47,291 nucleotides of DNA, from NCBI RefSeq assembly GCF_000308455.1, contig NZ_BAFP01000132.1, positions 1 through 47,291 of the forward strand, given 5' to 3'. Position 1 is the first letter of the stretch; every line of letters starts with the position of its first letter. This DNA comes from Nocardia abscessus NBRC 100374. Lineage in GTDB: Bacteria; Actinomycetota; Actinomycetes; Mycobacteriales; Mycobacteriaceae. Position numbers and translations under genes: made by a program. Of this stretch, positions 17,140 through 25,527 are shown in pieces. The notes below the pieces were generated by a model that ran no database searches, was not told the DNA's origin, and was given only the letters and a program-made list of their open reading frames with translations.

Positions 17140-17407
17140 CATGAAATAAGCGACGCGCTCGCCGAACTGAGCCGATACGCTCCATCCACCAACGGCAACA
17201 GTCACCAGCCGCAGGTCGCAGCCACCATGGTCGCGGCCGCCCTCCGGGCGATGAGTGAGGCGAATTCTTTCAGCTCTGTCGGAACACCTCCCTACCCGAG
17301 CATCGAGCCCGAGCTGAAAAGTTGGCGATCCCGAGCCCGGTGGATGCTCGAGGTCGGGAGAGAGCTGTCCAAGCTCGGAGTCATGGCACAGAAAGGTGCT
17401 CTCCACT
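17140..17407 (+). pseudogene. Possible remnant of an unidentified coding sequence
   Basis: The frame ISDALAELSRYAPSTNGN... to ...GRELSKLGVMAQKGAL has coding-like codon use with many G/C third positions and amphipathic helices. It has no good start (ATG 17056 directly abuts the tRNA) and is overrun at its end by the next gene, whose ribosome binding site lies in it. I do not recognise the family. It may be a gene cut when the region joined the tRNA. Confidence 0.28.
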
Positions 17408-18442
17408 ATGACTTCTCCGCACGATGTTCACATTTCAGTTCTGGACACGGTCCCCATCACACAGGAGATGAACGCCGGGATGGCGCTGCGTAACGCTGTC
17501 GACTTGGCACAGTTCGTCGACGACCTCGGCTACAACCGATATTGGGTTCCTGAGCATCACGGAATGCCAGGCGTGGCCAGTGCAGCGCCGGCCGTCGTCA
17601 GCGAACGCGTCGCCTCGGTAACACGGCGGATCCGGGTTGGCGCTGGTGGAGTCATGCTACCCAACCACGCTCCTATCGTCGTAGCAGAACAATTCGGCAC
17701 GTTGGAGGCTTTCCATCCAGGCCGTATCGACCTCGGACTTGGGCGCGCTTTGGGCGGGCCTCGTGAGATCACCGACCGCGTGCGCAGCGAGTCGGATCGC
17801 ACAGCCAAACCGTTCCAAGATCAGGTCCGAGAACTGCTCGCGCTGTTCGACGCAGCTGACGGCGACGGCCGAATAGCTGCAGTGCCTGCTGAAGGCAGCA
17901 GACCTGAAATCTGGATGCTCGGTAGCAGCGACTACACCGCTCGAATCGCAGGCGGCCTCGGCCTGCCCTTCGCAGCTGCCCACCATCTGAAGCCGAGCAA
18001 CACCATCGAAGCAGTCCGGGCCTACTTACGAACTTTCCAGCCTTCATCTCTATGTCCGAATCCACAGATCATGATCAGTGTCGCGGTTATCGTTGCCGAC
18101 AGTGATGAGCAAGCCCAGTGGCTGGCCGGATCGCTGCGGATGAAGATCGCCCAACGACGGCAGGGGCACCCGATACGCCTACCCAGCCCGCAAACCGCTG
18201 AAACACACGGGCATTCGACAAACCGGCATACCGATGACAACTTGACCGGCGTCTTCGTCGGAGAGACCGCAACTGTACTCAAGGAATTACAGGCACTTAT
18301 TCACGCGACTGGCGCTACCGAACTCTTGGTCAAGACCGACCTGTACGAGCCGGACGATCGACACCGCTCCTACGAACTGCTGATAAACAACAAGCACCAG
18401 CCTTTAACGATCAAGCCATCGACTTCACCGGGACGTCCCTGA
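17408..18442 (+). CDS. Luciferase-like (LLM class) flavin-dependent oxidoreductase, MsnO8-like
   Basis: A 344-residue TIM-barrel enzyme of the bacterial luciferase group, which uses reduced FMN or F420. Landmarks are YNRYWVPEHHGMPGVASAAP (residues about 46-65), RIRVGAGGVMLPNHAPIVVAEQFG and the GRIDLGLGRALGG segment; these match single-component LLM oxidoreductases. The substrate is unknown. ATG 17408 is preferred to GTG 17396 because GAAAGG (17391-17396) lies about eleven bases upstream. Codon use is less GC-biased than in the flanking housekeeping genes, in keeping with acquisition next to the tRNA. Confidence 0.85.
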   Translation: MTSPHDVHISVLDTVPITQEMNAGMALRNAVDLAQFVDDLGYNRYWVPEHHGMPGVASAAPAVVSERVASVTRRIRVGAGGVMLPNHAPIVVAEQFGTLEAFHPGRIDLGLGRALGGPREITDRVRSESDRTAKPFQDQVRELLALFDAADGDGRIAAVPAEGSRPEIWMLGSSDYTARIAGGLGLPFAAAHHLKPSNTIEAVRAYLRTFQPSSLCPNPQIMISVAVIVADSDEQAQWLAGSLRMKIAQRRQGHPIRLPSPQTAETHGHSTNRHTDDNLTGVFVGETATVLKELQALIHATGATELLVKTDLYEPDDRHRSYELLINNKHQPLTIKPSTSPGRP

Positions 18443-18793
18443 TTTCCATCCCAAGCCCGAACCGACGAGTGCGCGGGCCAGGGAACAAGAAATCTCGCGA
18501 AATCGCACTCCTGTTCGGCACACCAATGAATTAGCCCGGGACCTGCCGCAGATCGTGAGCGCAGTCAACTCGAGCGCGTGACGGGATACTAAGACGGTCT
18601 TGTCACGCGACAACCACTTCCGATATCTCGTAGGCACGCTCGGAGCCGTTCCCCATGAGGCAGGAACATCCGACATACCAGTTCATCGTGGCCGGGCCCG
18701 GCGTGCCGATTCTGGCAGCGATCACCAACCGGACCGACAACACTCCGGCCCTGGCAATTACGATGCACCCCGGAGGAGATGAACGGGGATCGA
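18443..18793 (+). other. Gap with a possible short frame
   Basis: A frame from ATG 18655 (MRQEHPTYQFIVAGPGVPIL...) looks protein-like for about 43 codons but then reads nonsense across the next gene, to 18852. It lacks a ribosome binding site. It may be a short truncated gene; I cannot support it as functional. Confidence 0.25.
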
Positions 18794-19090
18794 ATGGCTT
18801 TGGACATCGTCGTACAGGACATCAACCATGCCGAGATCCACCGCTTCGGTGACGATGCGGACGAAACGCTGTTCAGGCTGTGCGCCGCGCAGCCCGAAAC
18901 CACTTTGGTACGGGGCATCTACCGGTACGGCGACACCATGTTCAACCGGTACCAGCTCGGCTTGATCCTGGATCAGATCGAGGAGATCGAGGCACGGACC
19001 GATGCCGAGCGGCAGGCGGTCGACCTGCTGAAGCGGGCATTGTCGATCGCGCTCCGCGCCAACGGATATCTCCTGTTCGTCGGCGACTGA
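18794..19090 (+). CDS. Small conserved hypothetical protein
   Basis: A 98-residue acidic protein with no signal or membrane segment. The core GIYRYGDTMFNRYQLGLILDQIEEIEARTDAERQ is followed by a helix and ends LLFVGD. I recall similar short actinobacterial proteins without assigned function. ATG 18794 follows GGGG at usual spacing; an ATG at 18779 is also possible, directly behind GGAGGAG but with almost no spacer. It starts a run of small unknown genes on the plus strand. Confidence 0.6.
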   Translation: MALDIVVQDINHAEIHRFGDDADETLFRLCAAQPETTLVRGIYRYGDTMFNRYQLGLILDQIEEIEARTDAERQAVDLLKRALSIALRANGYLLFVGD

Positions 19091-19225
19091 CGGGGAGGAC
19101 TGGTCAGGTAGCAGGCGAGCACGCAGCGTGAGCGACGGATCGCTGCCCGCTGAGCCGAGGTCGGGGCCAGCGATGCGTGCCGGTACCGTGCCGTTACACG
19201 ATCTGTGGGCTGCTGGGGGAAGCGA

Positions 19226-19900
19226 ATGACGAAAGAGGTTGGCGGGAAGCGGTTCCGGACGCCCGAGGACGCGCAGAAGCCGAGCAGGCAGTTGATTGCC
19301 GAGGCGATGGCGGCGTTCGCCGAGTTCGATAAACGTGCGGGGCGTCACCGCGATCGCTACCACGAGGAGGAGTCGGTTCCGCCTGGTGCGGGTGCGCTGG
19401 CGGTAATGCCACGCCGGGTGTATGGCGACCGCTCGGTGGACCAGTGGCCGGATAGTGCGGAGGAGCAGGCTGCACTGCAGGTTCGCGCCGAATCCGAGCG
19501 CCGCCTCCAGCACCGGATTCGAATCGCTCTGCAGTGGGCCGATATACCAGCGGCGATGCGCGCCGGATACGGCGAGGCCGGTGTATTGGAACTCGCTCGG
19601 CGGAACGCGTCTTTCGCCGAGGATGTCGACGACCTCGCCGACCACCTCAATGCGGCCGGGCTTCCGGCACGGCCGGGCGCGGTCTGGGACCGGCGCGCAG
19701 TGAGCGAAGCCATCGGGCTGCTGTGGCCGCAGGAGCGGGCCGGCGCGTGGCCGCGCGGAGAATTGGGCATGTACCCGGGCTACCTAGGCCCGTTACGCGA
19801 CAGCCGGGTTTCATCACCCAGTCTCGGTGACCGCACCACCGGGCGGCCAATTCCGGTGCATGCGTTGTGGCGCGCGGTGGCCTGCCGGGTGGCCGGATAG
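19226..19900 (+). CDS. Hypothetical protein, accessory region
   Basis: A 224-residue soluble protein I do not recognise. GGGGGA lies about five bases upstream of the ATG. It is rich in charged helices; the segment LADHLNAAGLPARPGAVWDRRAVSEAI (about residues 137-163) resembles the LNxxGxPxxxGxxWxxxxV helix-turn-helix of large serine recombinases, but no catalytic domain is present. The last 25 residues are read out of frame with the start of the next gene, which it overlaps by 74 bases, so the original stop may have been earlier. Confidence 0.55.
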   Translation: MTKEVGGKRFRTPEDAQKPSRQLIAEAMAAFAEFDKRAGRHRDRYHEEESVPPGAGALAVMPRRVYGDRSVDQWPDSAEEQAALQVRAESERRLQHRIRIALQWADIPAAMRAGYGEAGVLELARRNASFAEDVDDLADHLNAAGLPARPGAVWDRRAVSEAIGLLWPQERAGAWPRGELGMYPGYLGPLRDSRVSSPSLGDRTTGRPIPVHALWRAVACRVAG

Positions 19901-20372
19901 CGGGGACGGCCTCAGAGGGTTGCAGTGCCCGGATTGCCTGACCGCCGGCGGGAGTACCGGCACCCGCGACACCGAGCACAGCATTATCGACTTGCATTGG
20001 ATGATGGACCGATTCGCGCCCCGCCCGGTGGGCCCGTGTTACACGTGCGGCGCTGCGCGTGAGCTGATACCGCGCGGCTCCAGCGGCCCGGATCGGGTGC
20101 TGTACTGGACTTGCACGCTTGGGGACGCTCTGCGCCGCGACGAGCATTTCATGACGTCACTCGAACGCGCGGAGTGGGAATCGACGGCCGCCCACTATGC
20201 GTACTGGCTGGCCGTCGACATGCTCCGCCTGGCGTACTACAGCGGTGAGGTCACAGACCTTCCGTTCGGCGCCACCTATGTCGCCCGCGACGGTAGCGAT
20301 GAACGGTGGGTCTACCGTCCGGGCGGCTGGGAACGGCGGGACGGCGACACCGCTACCGCCGCGGGTCGATAA
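19827..20372 (+). CDS. Zinc-ribbon-like hypothetical protein
   Basis: A 181-residue protein with two metal-binding-like cysteine sets: C11-x2-C14 with a later CPDC (FRCMRCG...LQCPDCL), and CYTCGAARE with a distant TC. This suggests one or two zinc ribbons in the amino half. The carboxy half is acidic and rich in Tyr and Trp (AHYAYWLAVDMLRLAYYSG). The GTG start is the only one that keeps the first cysteine pair; ATG 19860 would break it. Function is unknown; zinc ribbons often bind nucleic acid or partner proteins. It overlaps the upstream gene by 74 bases, implying a joint transcript. Confidence 0.55.
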   Translation: MTAPPGGQFRCMRCGARWPAGWPDSGDGLRGLQCPDCLTAGGSTGTRDTEHSIIDLHWMMDRFAPRPVGPCYTCGAARELIPRGSSGPDRVLYWTCTLGDALRRDEHFMTSLERAEWESTAAHYAYWLAVDMLRLAYYSGEVTDLPFGATYVARDGSDERWVYRPGGWERRDGDTATAAGR

Positions 20373-20397
20373 CGTCGCGATCGCTCGATCAGCGGAA

Positions 20398-21327
20398 TTA
20401 CCGTGAGTTCGCTGATGATCGGTGTCGATCCGTCGCCCATGCGGGCAGAGACTCGCGCGCCGCCAGCCACCCCTCCGGTATTCCGCGTGTCGCGCCTCGG
20501 CAGGCGATCCCGGTATGCGCTGCCACGATTCCACCGACAATCGCGGCCGTGGTGTCCACATCCCCTCCCGCTTCGACACACGCGGTGACGGCAGCCGGAT
20601 AGTCGCCGAGGAAGCTCGCAGCCGCCCACAGCGTGAACGGCACCGTATCCTGCGCGCTGACTTGGGCGCCGTTGCCGAGTTCGTAGGCAGCTTCGGCCGC
20701 GGATCGACGGAGTAATTTTCGAGCGCGGCGGACACCTTCCGCAGTCCGACCATCGACCAGATACGGCTCCACCGCGTCCAGTAATTCATCGGGCGCACAA
20801 TCTTTTCCACGTGCCGCTGCGGCGTAGCTGGCAGCGACGGCAACCGCCATGGCGCCAACGATCGCTTCCGGATGCCGATGGGTGACCTCGGCGGAAAGCG
20901 CAGCCTGCGCCGCTGCTCGATCCAGATCTCCGGCGAAATACGCCCCCAGGGGAGCGACTCGCATCGCAGCACCGTTTCCCCACGATCCGCGGCCGTTGAA
21001 AACAGCACCTGCTGCGTCGACCCAGGGACGGCCGTCGCGAATCTCGTGCAGCACAACGACTGTGCCCGCACCGTAGCCACGGTAGGGCTCACATCGATCA
21101 GCGAACACGGCCGCGAGCACGTCGCGGTCGATATGGCCACGGTCGCGGACTTCCGCATACACCGAACAGGCCATCTCGGTGTCGTCGGTCCATCGCCACG
21201 GGGGCGCTGGCGGTCGCCCGGCGCGAAGGTCGGGTACGGAGCGACCGGGAACAAAGAACTGTGCACCCAGCGCATCACCAACGGACAAACCCTCGAGGCT
21301 GTCATACGCGGTATCAGTGTTCGGCAT
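20398..21327 (-). CDS. ADP-ribosylglycohydrolase (DraG/ARH) family protein
   Basis: A 309-residue enzyme predicted to remove ADP-ribose from proteins or small molecules. The family's metal-binding motifs are all present: GLSVGDALGAQ (13-23), WTDDTEM (46-52) and GGDVDTTAAIVGGI near residue 258. They bind two magnesium ions in this fold, so the enzyme is probably active. ATG 21327 has AGGA about ten bases upstream; a start ten codons earlier (21357) is in frame but lacks a ribosome binding site. It converges with the zinc-ribbon gene. No ADP-ribosyltransferase partner is visible nearby. Confidence 0.88.
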   Translation of the reverse strand: MPNTDTAYDSLEGLSVGDALGAQFFVPGRSVPDLRAGRPPAPPWRWTDDTEMACSVYAEVRDRGHIDRDVLAAVFADRCEPYRGYGAGTVVVLHEIRDGRPWVDAAGAVFNGRGSWGNGAAMRVAPLGAYFAGDLDRAAAQAALSAEVTHRHPEAIVGAMAVAVAASYAAAARGKDCAPDELLDAVEPYLVDGRTAEGVRRARKLLRRSAAEAAYELGNGAQVSAQDTVPFTLWAAASFLGDYPAAVTACVEAGGDVDTTAAIVGGIVAAHTGIACRGATRGIPEGWLAARESLPAWATDRHRSSANSR

Positions 21328-21785
21328 GCTCAGACGATCCTGCCAACAAAAAGGCATCTACCGCAACACTCACGGAGGGCACATCGAAGAGGGGAACGAA
21401 CACCGGGTAGTAGGACCGCCCACGCCGAACAACCCGTCCAGCCCAGGCAATGCCGTCGCCCCCGAGTCCTTCGATCCATGACGCCAGACTTCACCGGCCT
21501 CGCTGCAACACTATCCTTACTCCACCTGGCCTGTGTCTTGCCGATGATGTGGGCTTCGGGACTACCGCGGGCTTGGTTGACATCCGATCAGGGATGCCTC
21601 CGGTCCGCAGTGGACATCCGATATCACACCGCAGTCTGATTCCATCTCATACCAGGGGATTACGGGTAACGAGAATCCGGCCGATAGCTTCGGGGTATCG
21701 AAATCGGCGCCCGCTCCGACATCGACCGGCCGGCATCGTCGACGGACGGAGATGGCGTCTGGCGACTCAACTCTCAGGAAGATCT
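21328..21785. other. Divergent gap of about 460 bp
   Basis: No gene is supported here; the frames are short and unlike proteins. The region must hold promoters for the glycohydrolase (minus) and desaturase (plus). AGGAAG near 21776 is the ribosome binding site of the desaturase. Confidence 0.45.
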
Positions 21786-22871
21786 ATGACGACATCTGCC
21801 TTGGTCCCCGAGTCATCTCCACGGTCACCGCAGCGCGGCGCCGACGGTGACTACGCCCGTCTGTTACGCCGGATCTCCGACGCGGGGCTGATGAACCGGC
21901 GTCCCGTCTACTACGCCGTCCGGCTCAGCCTCGTCGGGGCCGCGTTCGTAGCCGGCTGGGCGGCGTTCGTCCTCGTCGGCGATTCGTGGTGGACGCTGCT
22001 GGTCGCGGGGTTCATGGCCGTGTCGTTCGCGCAAATCGCACTCGTCATGCACGATGTCGCACACCGCCAAGTCTTCCGGTTACGGCGGCGGACGGAGCTC
22101 GTGGGACGACTCGTCGGCAACGCCGGCATCGGCCTGGGCTACGGCTGGTGGCAGGACAAGCACACCCGGCATCACGCCAACCCGAACCACGAGGAACTCG
22201 ATCCCGATGTCGCGCCCGACATTCTGGTCTGGTCACAACAGCAGGCACGGTCCAGCCGCGGTCTGGCTCGTCTCATCGGGAGGGCGCAGGCGTTCCTGTT
22301 CTTCCCCCTCCTGTTGCTGGAGGGCCTGAACCTCCATGTGGCCGGCGTACGGGCGCTCAGGAATCGATCGGTCAAACACCGCGGGTTGGAGGGCGCACTG
22401 CTGTTCGGCCACTTCGCCGCCTACCTGGCCGCACTGTTCGCGGTTCTGCCCGCCGACAAAGCCTTCGCGTTCCTTGCTGTCCACCAGGGCCTCTTCGGCC
22501 TGTACATGGGCTGCATCTTCGCCCCGAACCACAAGGGCATGCCGACCTTGACCGGCGACGACCGCCCCGACTACCTCCGCCGCCAGGTGCTGACCTCCCG
22601 GAACGTGCGGGGTGGCGCGTTGACCGACTTCGCGCTCGGCGGGCTGAACTATCAGATCGAGCACCATTTGTTCCCGAGCATGCCGACACCGAACCTGCGT
22701 CACGCCCAGGTGATCGTCCGCGACTACTGCACCGAAATCGGCGTGCCCTACCACGAAACCGGGTTGATCTCCTCTTACCGCGAGGCGCTGAGACACCTGC
22801 ACCACGTCGGCGCTCCCCTGCGCACTCCCGATCGAGACCCGGGTGCCGGAGTGCCACAACGCAATCGCTGA
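21786..22871 (+). CDS. Membrane fatty acid desaturase
   Basis: A 361-residue integral-membrane di-iron enzyme that introduces a double bond into an acyl chain. The three histidine boxes are complete: H89-x3-H93 (HDVAH), H126-x2-H129-H130 (HTRHH), and Q290-x2-H293-H294 (QIEHH). The Gln in the third box is typical of front-end or acyl-lipid desaturases. Hydrophobic pairs lie around 45-90 and 205-245. AGGAAG precedes the ATG by five bases, which is why the much longer upstream frame was not used. A strong hairpin follows the gene. The electron donor is not encoded next to it, although FprB lies elsewhere in the window. Confidence 0.92.
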   Translation: MTTSALVPESSPRSPQRGADGDYARLLRRISDAGLMNRRPVYYAVRLSLVGAAFVAGWAAFVLVGDSWWTLLVAGFMAVSFAQIALVMHDVAHRQVFRLRRRTELVGRLVGNAGIGLGYGWWQDKHTRHHANPNHEELDPDVAPDILVWSQQQARSSRGLARLIGRAQAFLFFPLLLLEGLNLHVAGVRALRNRSVKHRGLEGALLFGHFAAYLAALFAVLPADKAFAFLAVHQGLFGLYMGCIFAPNHKGMPTLTGDDRPDYLRRQVLTSRNVRGGALTDFALGGLNYQIEHHLFPSMPTPNLRHAQVIVRDYCTEIGVPYHETGLISSYREALRHLHHVGAPLRTPDRDPGAGVPQRNR

Positions 22872-22903
22872 ACACAAGCTGAGCATCACGACGCCCCGGA
22901 CAC

Positions 22904-22933
22904 ACCGGGGCCGCTCCGCTCTGCGGCCCCGGT
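22904..22933. terminator. Hairpin after the desaturase gene
   Basis: ACCGGGGCCGC (22904-22914) pairs perfectly with GCGGCCCCGGT (22923-22933) around an 8-nt loop. No long T-run follows, but it lies between converging desaturase and vapC genes and could stop both. Confidence 0.65.
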
Positions 22934-23073
22934 CATGTTCGTATGCTCGAAGGCGTACTCGTATCCCTCAACACGACGGACCGCGCTGGTCAGGTCGCCC
23001 GGGTACAGCCGCGGTGAGGCCGAGATCCAGCCGCACGAGACGAAATCGACCCGCCCTAGAACCGGTACCGGCG

Positions 23074-23466
23074 TCAGCCGGACGCACCCACCACTTCTAC
23101 CCCGTGGATCCGGGCGGCCTTCTGCATCCCGTCATCCAGGGTCATCAGTGGATAGGCGAGGCGCTGGGCAAGGGCGATATACCAGGCATCCGCGTACGTG
23201 GCGTTATCGATCAATCCCACAGCGGAAACCGAATCGACCGGTTCGCGGATTCGCTCCACGGGGTGCTTGCTGAACGCATCGATCAATGCGCGCGCCTGCT
23301 CGAGTTCCAGTTCGCCGCGACGCGCCAACCGGATCAGCGCGGAGCCGACTTCGAAGTCGACATGTGGCGGGGAAACACACCCGGCTATGCGGATCCGGTC
23401 CGCATAGCCGGACGGCAGAGCCCCGCGCAGCAGATCGACCCAGACCGAGGCATCGACGACGATCAC
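23074..23466 (-). CDS. vapC: VapC-type PIN-domain toxin
   Basis: A 130-residue predicted ribonuclease of a type II toxin-antitoxin pair. The PIN acidic residues are in place: D5 (VVDASVW), E39 (DFEVGSAL), D93 (YADAWYIALA) and D111 (LMTLDDGM). They bind Mg2+ and cut RNA, usually tRNA or rRNA sites in this family. Its ATG overlaps the antitoxin stop by four bases. No residue looks lost, so the toxin is probably active. Confidence 0.9.
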   Translation of the reverse strand: MIVVDASVWVDLLRGALPSGYADRIRIAGCVSPPHVDFEVGSALIRLARRGELELEQARALIDAFSKHPVERIREPVDSVSAVGLIDNATYADAWYIALAQRLAYPLMTLDDGMQKAARIHGVEVVGASG

Positions 23467-23732
23467 TCTTCGCCCCGGTCGTAACCGTCCCGAATTTCAC
23501 GCACCGCTTCGGCTCCGGACACCGTCGCCCGGCCAGTGATACCCAACCGCTGCTGCGTCTGCTTCAACTCTTCGTCCCATGTGGCGATAGCCCGCCGCTG
23601 CAGTTCCCGCCGGACATCTGCTGCCATCAGGTCCCGCAGATACGCCGACACCGACTTGTGCTCGGCACTGGCTTTCTCCGCGATCACCGCGGCCACTTCG
23701 TCGGGGACGTCTCGCACCTGAACCGTCGCCAT
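23463..23732 (-). CDS. vapB: VapB/FitA-type ribbon-helix-helix antitoxin
   Basis: An 89-residue protein. Residues 1-45 (MATVQVRDVPDEVAAVIAEK, then SVSAYLRDLM) form a ribbon-helix-helix DNA-binding domain of the FitA type. The carboxy half is the toxin-wrapping tail. AGGAGGG sits seven bases upstream of this ATG, so the longer frame from 23780 is rejected. The pair would repress its own promoter; three CATGCA boxes lie just upstream. Confidence 0.88.
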   Translation of the reverse strand: MATVQVRDVPDEVAAVIAEKASAEHKSVSAYLRDLMAADVRRELQRRAIATWDEELKQTQQRLGITGRATVSGAEAVREIRDGYDRGEE

Positions 23733-23761
23733 CGGACACCCTCCTTCGCATGACCTACATA

Positions 23762-23793
23762 CATGCAGTACTTCATGCACAGAATAGCATGCA
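23762..23793 (-). promoter_or_regulatory. vapBC promoter with three CATGCA boxes
   Basis: CATGCA occurs at 23762, 23774 and 23788 (12 and 14 bp apart, about one helical turn). TATTCT on the minus strand (23781-23786) between the second and third could be the -10 box. Repeated short boxes at helical spacing are typical for ribbon-helix-helix autorepression. Confidence 0.5.
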
Positions 23794-24083
23794 TTGAGGG
23801 TGGAGGGCGGCTGACCGGCGGGGAAGCCGGCAACAGCATCTCCACGTCGGCAACATCCATGATCCGGTTCAGCTCCAGCGGGCCGAGGTGATCCCGGCCG
23901 GGCACGATCACCGCATCGGCACCGGCGTCGCGTGCCTGGTCTGCCGCGGGCAACACCGAGTGCTCATCCGGGCCACACGATGCGATGGCCGAGACGCCGC
24001 GCGAACCGGCGCACCTCAGCCCGACCCCACTCGGGCACGGTGCATACCTCGGAGTCGATCCATCCGAATGCGGTCGACCGCAT
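23790..24083 (-). pseudogene. Frameshifted small gene upstream of vapBC
   Basis: From ATG 24083, behind a GGGGGAA ribbon at good spacing, the minus strand reads MRSTAFGWIDSEVCTVPEWG to RRLGHRIVWPG and then hits TGA at 23964-23966. In the next frame, DEHSVLPAADQARDAGADAV then IVPGRDHLGPLELNRIMDVA continues a coherent protein of about 90 residues in total. Together they resemble short actinobacterial proteins found near XRE regulators (as I recall, with AGxDAVIxPxxDHL). One inserted or missing base near 23965 explains the break. The second frame runs on without a stop into the vapB promoter and gene, so the true end is unclear. A programmed frameshift or a sequencing error is possible. Confidence 0.5.
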
Positions 24084-24246
24084 CGTGTTCCCCCGCCCTC
24101 GCTGGTGCTGGCTTGCGCCCGCCGCCGGGAACCGGTGCGCCTGGCTGGTTTCGGTACCCGACGACGAGGCGATCAGACCGGATGCGCGCGCTTTTTCGGC
24201 CTGCACCCGTCTTGCAGTTCACAACCGTATACACCGAACGACAACG

Positions 24247-24259
24247 CACGGTTACCGTG
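24247..24259. promoter_or_regulatory. Palindrome CACGGT-T-ACCGTG over a -10 box
   Basis: A perfect 6-1-6 palindrome. It contains TACCGT (24253-24258), a -10-like box seven bases before the ATG of the XRE regulator, so it is a good candidate autoregulatory operator with a leaderless transcript. Confidence 0.5.
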
Positions 24260-24265
24260 GGGCTC

Positions 24266-25417
24266 ATGGACTCCGGCGCGGAGAACGTCACAGGTGAGCG
24301 GCTGCGCGATGCGCGGGAGGCGGCGGGGCTCAGCATTTCCGCGATGGCCGCGCGCACGCACTACAGCAAGGCGCTACTCGGGATGCTGGAGACCGGGCAG
24401 CGCACCGTCAGGCCGGAGCACGTCCAGGCATACATCGATGCCCTGGGGATCGGATCGGCGCTGTTCATCGAACCGGCGGACGGCGAACGAGCTGCGGGCG
24501 AATGGATTCAGCGGGCGGCGGCGTCGGATATAGGCGGGGACACCCTGGAGCGTCTGGAGTTGGCCGTGGACGACTTGGCGGCGGGCTACCCGACCACTCC
24601 GCCCGGCGAATTGCTCGTGCGCATCCGTCGGCATCTCGGCTACGCCGGACGCCTCATGGACTCCCGCAAGACACTGGCGCAACACCGCCGCCTACTGGTT
24701 ACGGTCGGCTGGCTATCGCTGCTGGCCAGCACATGCCATATCGACCTGCGCGAGACCTCCGCCGCAGCGGCACGCGGGCACCTGGCGTGGAAGCTGGCAG
24801 ACGAAGCGGGGCACCGCGAGATAGCGGCGTGGTGCCTGGAGACACGGGCGTGGCAGCAACTCACGGACGGCGCGTTCATCGAAGCGGCCGAACTGTCCCG
24901 CGCCGCACAGTCCCTCGCTCCCAAGGACAGTTCGGCGTTCATCCAGGCCACCGCTCAAGAGGGCCGCGCGCTGGCACGGCTCGGGGACAGCAAGGGCACA
25001 TACGGGGCGCTGCGCAGAGTCGCGCGCCTGGTGTCCGGGCTGAGCACGCCCGACCGGCCGGAACACCATTTCCGATACGACCCGGCCAAGTCGGCCGCCT
25101 ACGTGGCTACTACGTTGTCCTGGCTCGGTGATCCGGCGGCCGAGTCCTACGCCCGGCACGTCCTGGCGGATCTGGCGGGGGCTGCGTCCGTCCGGCCGCG
25201 CCGTATCGCCTCGGCGAATCTGGACCTGGGCCTGGCCCTGGTGGCGGCCGACAAGCCGGACGAAGCGGCCCGCGTTGCGCTGGCGGCGGTGGAGTCCGGG
25301 CGTCTGGTCCCGTCGAACTACTGGCGTGTGTCCGAAGTGGTCTCGGGGATAGAGGGCCGGGGCGCACCGGACGCGGCCATGGTGCGCGAAGCGTTCCGCG
25401 ACACCTACCGGGCGTAG
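24266..25417 (+). CDS. XRE-family regulator with helical-repeat sensor part
   Basis: A 383-residue protein. Residues about 8-65 form a Cro/C1-type helix-turn-helix (GERLRDAREAAGLSISAMAA, then SKALLGMLETGQ). The remaining 300 residues are alpha-helical repeats like the TPR-like part of actinobacterial XRE regulators, which often sense a small signal. ATG 24266 is chosen because a TACCGT box and palindrome sit directly before it; GTG 24257 is also in frame. It diverges from the frameshifted small gene, a common partner arrangement in this group. Confidence 0.82.
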   Translation: MDSGAENVTGERLRDAREAAGLSISAMAARTHYSKALLGMLETGQRTVRPEHVQAYIDALGIGSALFIEPADGERAAGEWIQRAAASDIGGDTLERLELAVDDLAAGYPTTPPGELLVRIRRHLGYAGRLMDSRKTLAQHRRLLVTVGWLSLLASTCHIDLRETSAAAARGHLAWKLADEAGHREIAAWCLETRAWQQLTDGAFIEAAELSRAAQSLAPKDSSAFIQATAQEGRALARLGDSKGTYGALRRVARLVSGLSTPDRPEHHFRYDPAKSAAYVATTLSWLGDPAAESYARHVLADLAGAASVRPRRIASANLDLGLALVAADKPDEAARVALAAVESGRLVPSNYWRVSEVVSGIEGRGAPDAAMVREAFRDTYRA

Positions 25418-25514
25418 CGGCCGAATGTCGGGCCGTGGGCATGAATCCACGGTCCAGTTTTGCCGCGAACCTTCCGCAGGTGGAATGCAACCAGTTCTGT
25501 TGGCACGCAACGAC

Positions 25515-25520
25515 TACTGT
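25515..25520 (+). promoter_or_regulatory. Putative -10 box (TACTGT) of a leaderless promoter
   Basis: TACTGT ends seven bases before the lipoprotein ATG at 25528. No ribosome binding site is present. Confidence 0.4.
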
Positions 25521-25527
25521 CCTCGGT

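Noticed and set aside
16931..17185. Minus-strand frame reading GRIRTCDTRFRRAVLYPLSYEG
   Set aside because: This is the well-known false protein produced by the antisense of a tRNA gene.
19226..19900. Serine recombinase
   Set aside because: Only a short helix motif is similar; the catalytic domain with its Ser and Arg motifs is absent.
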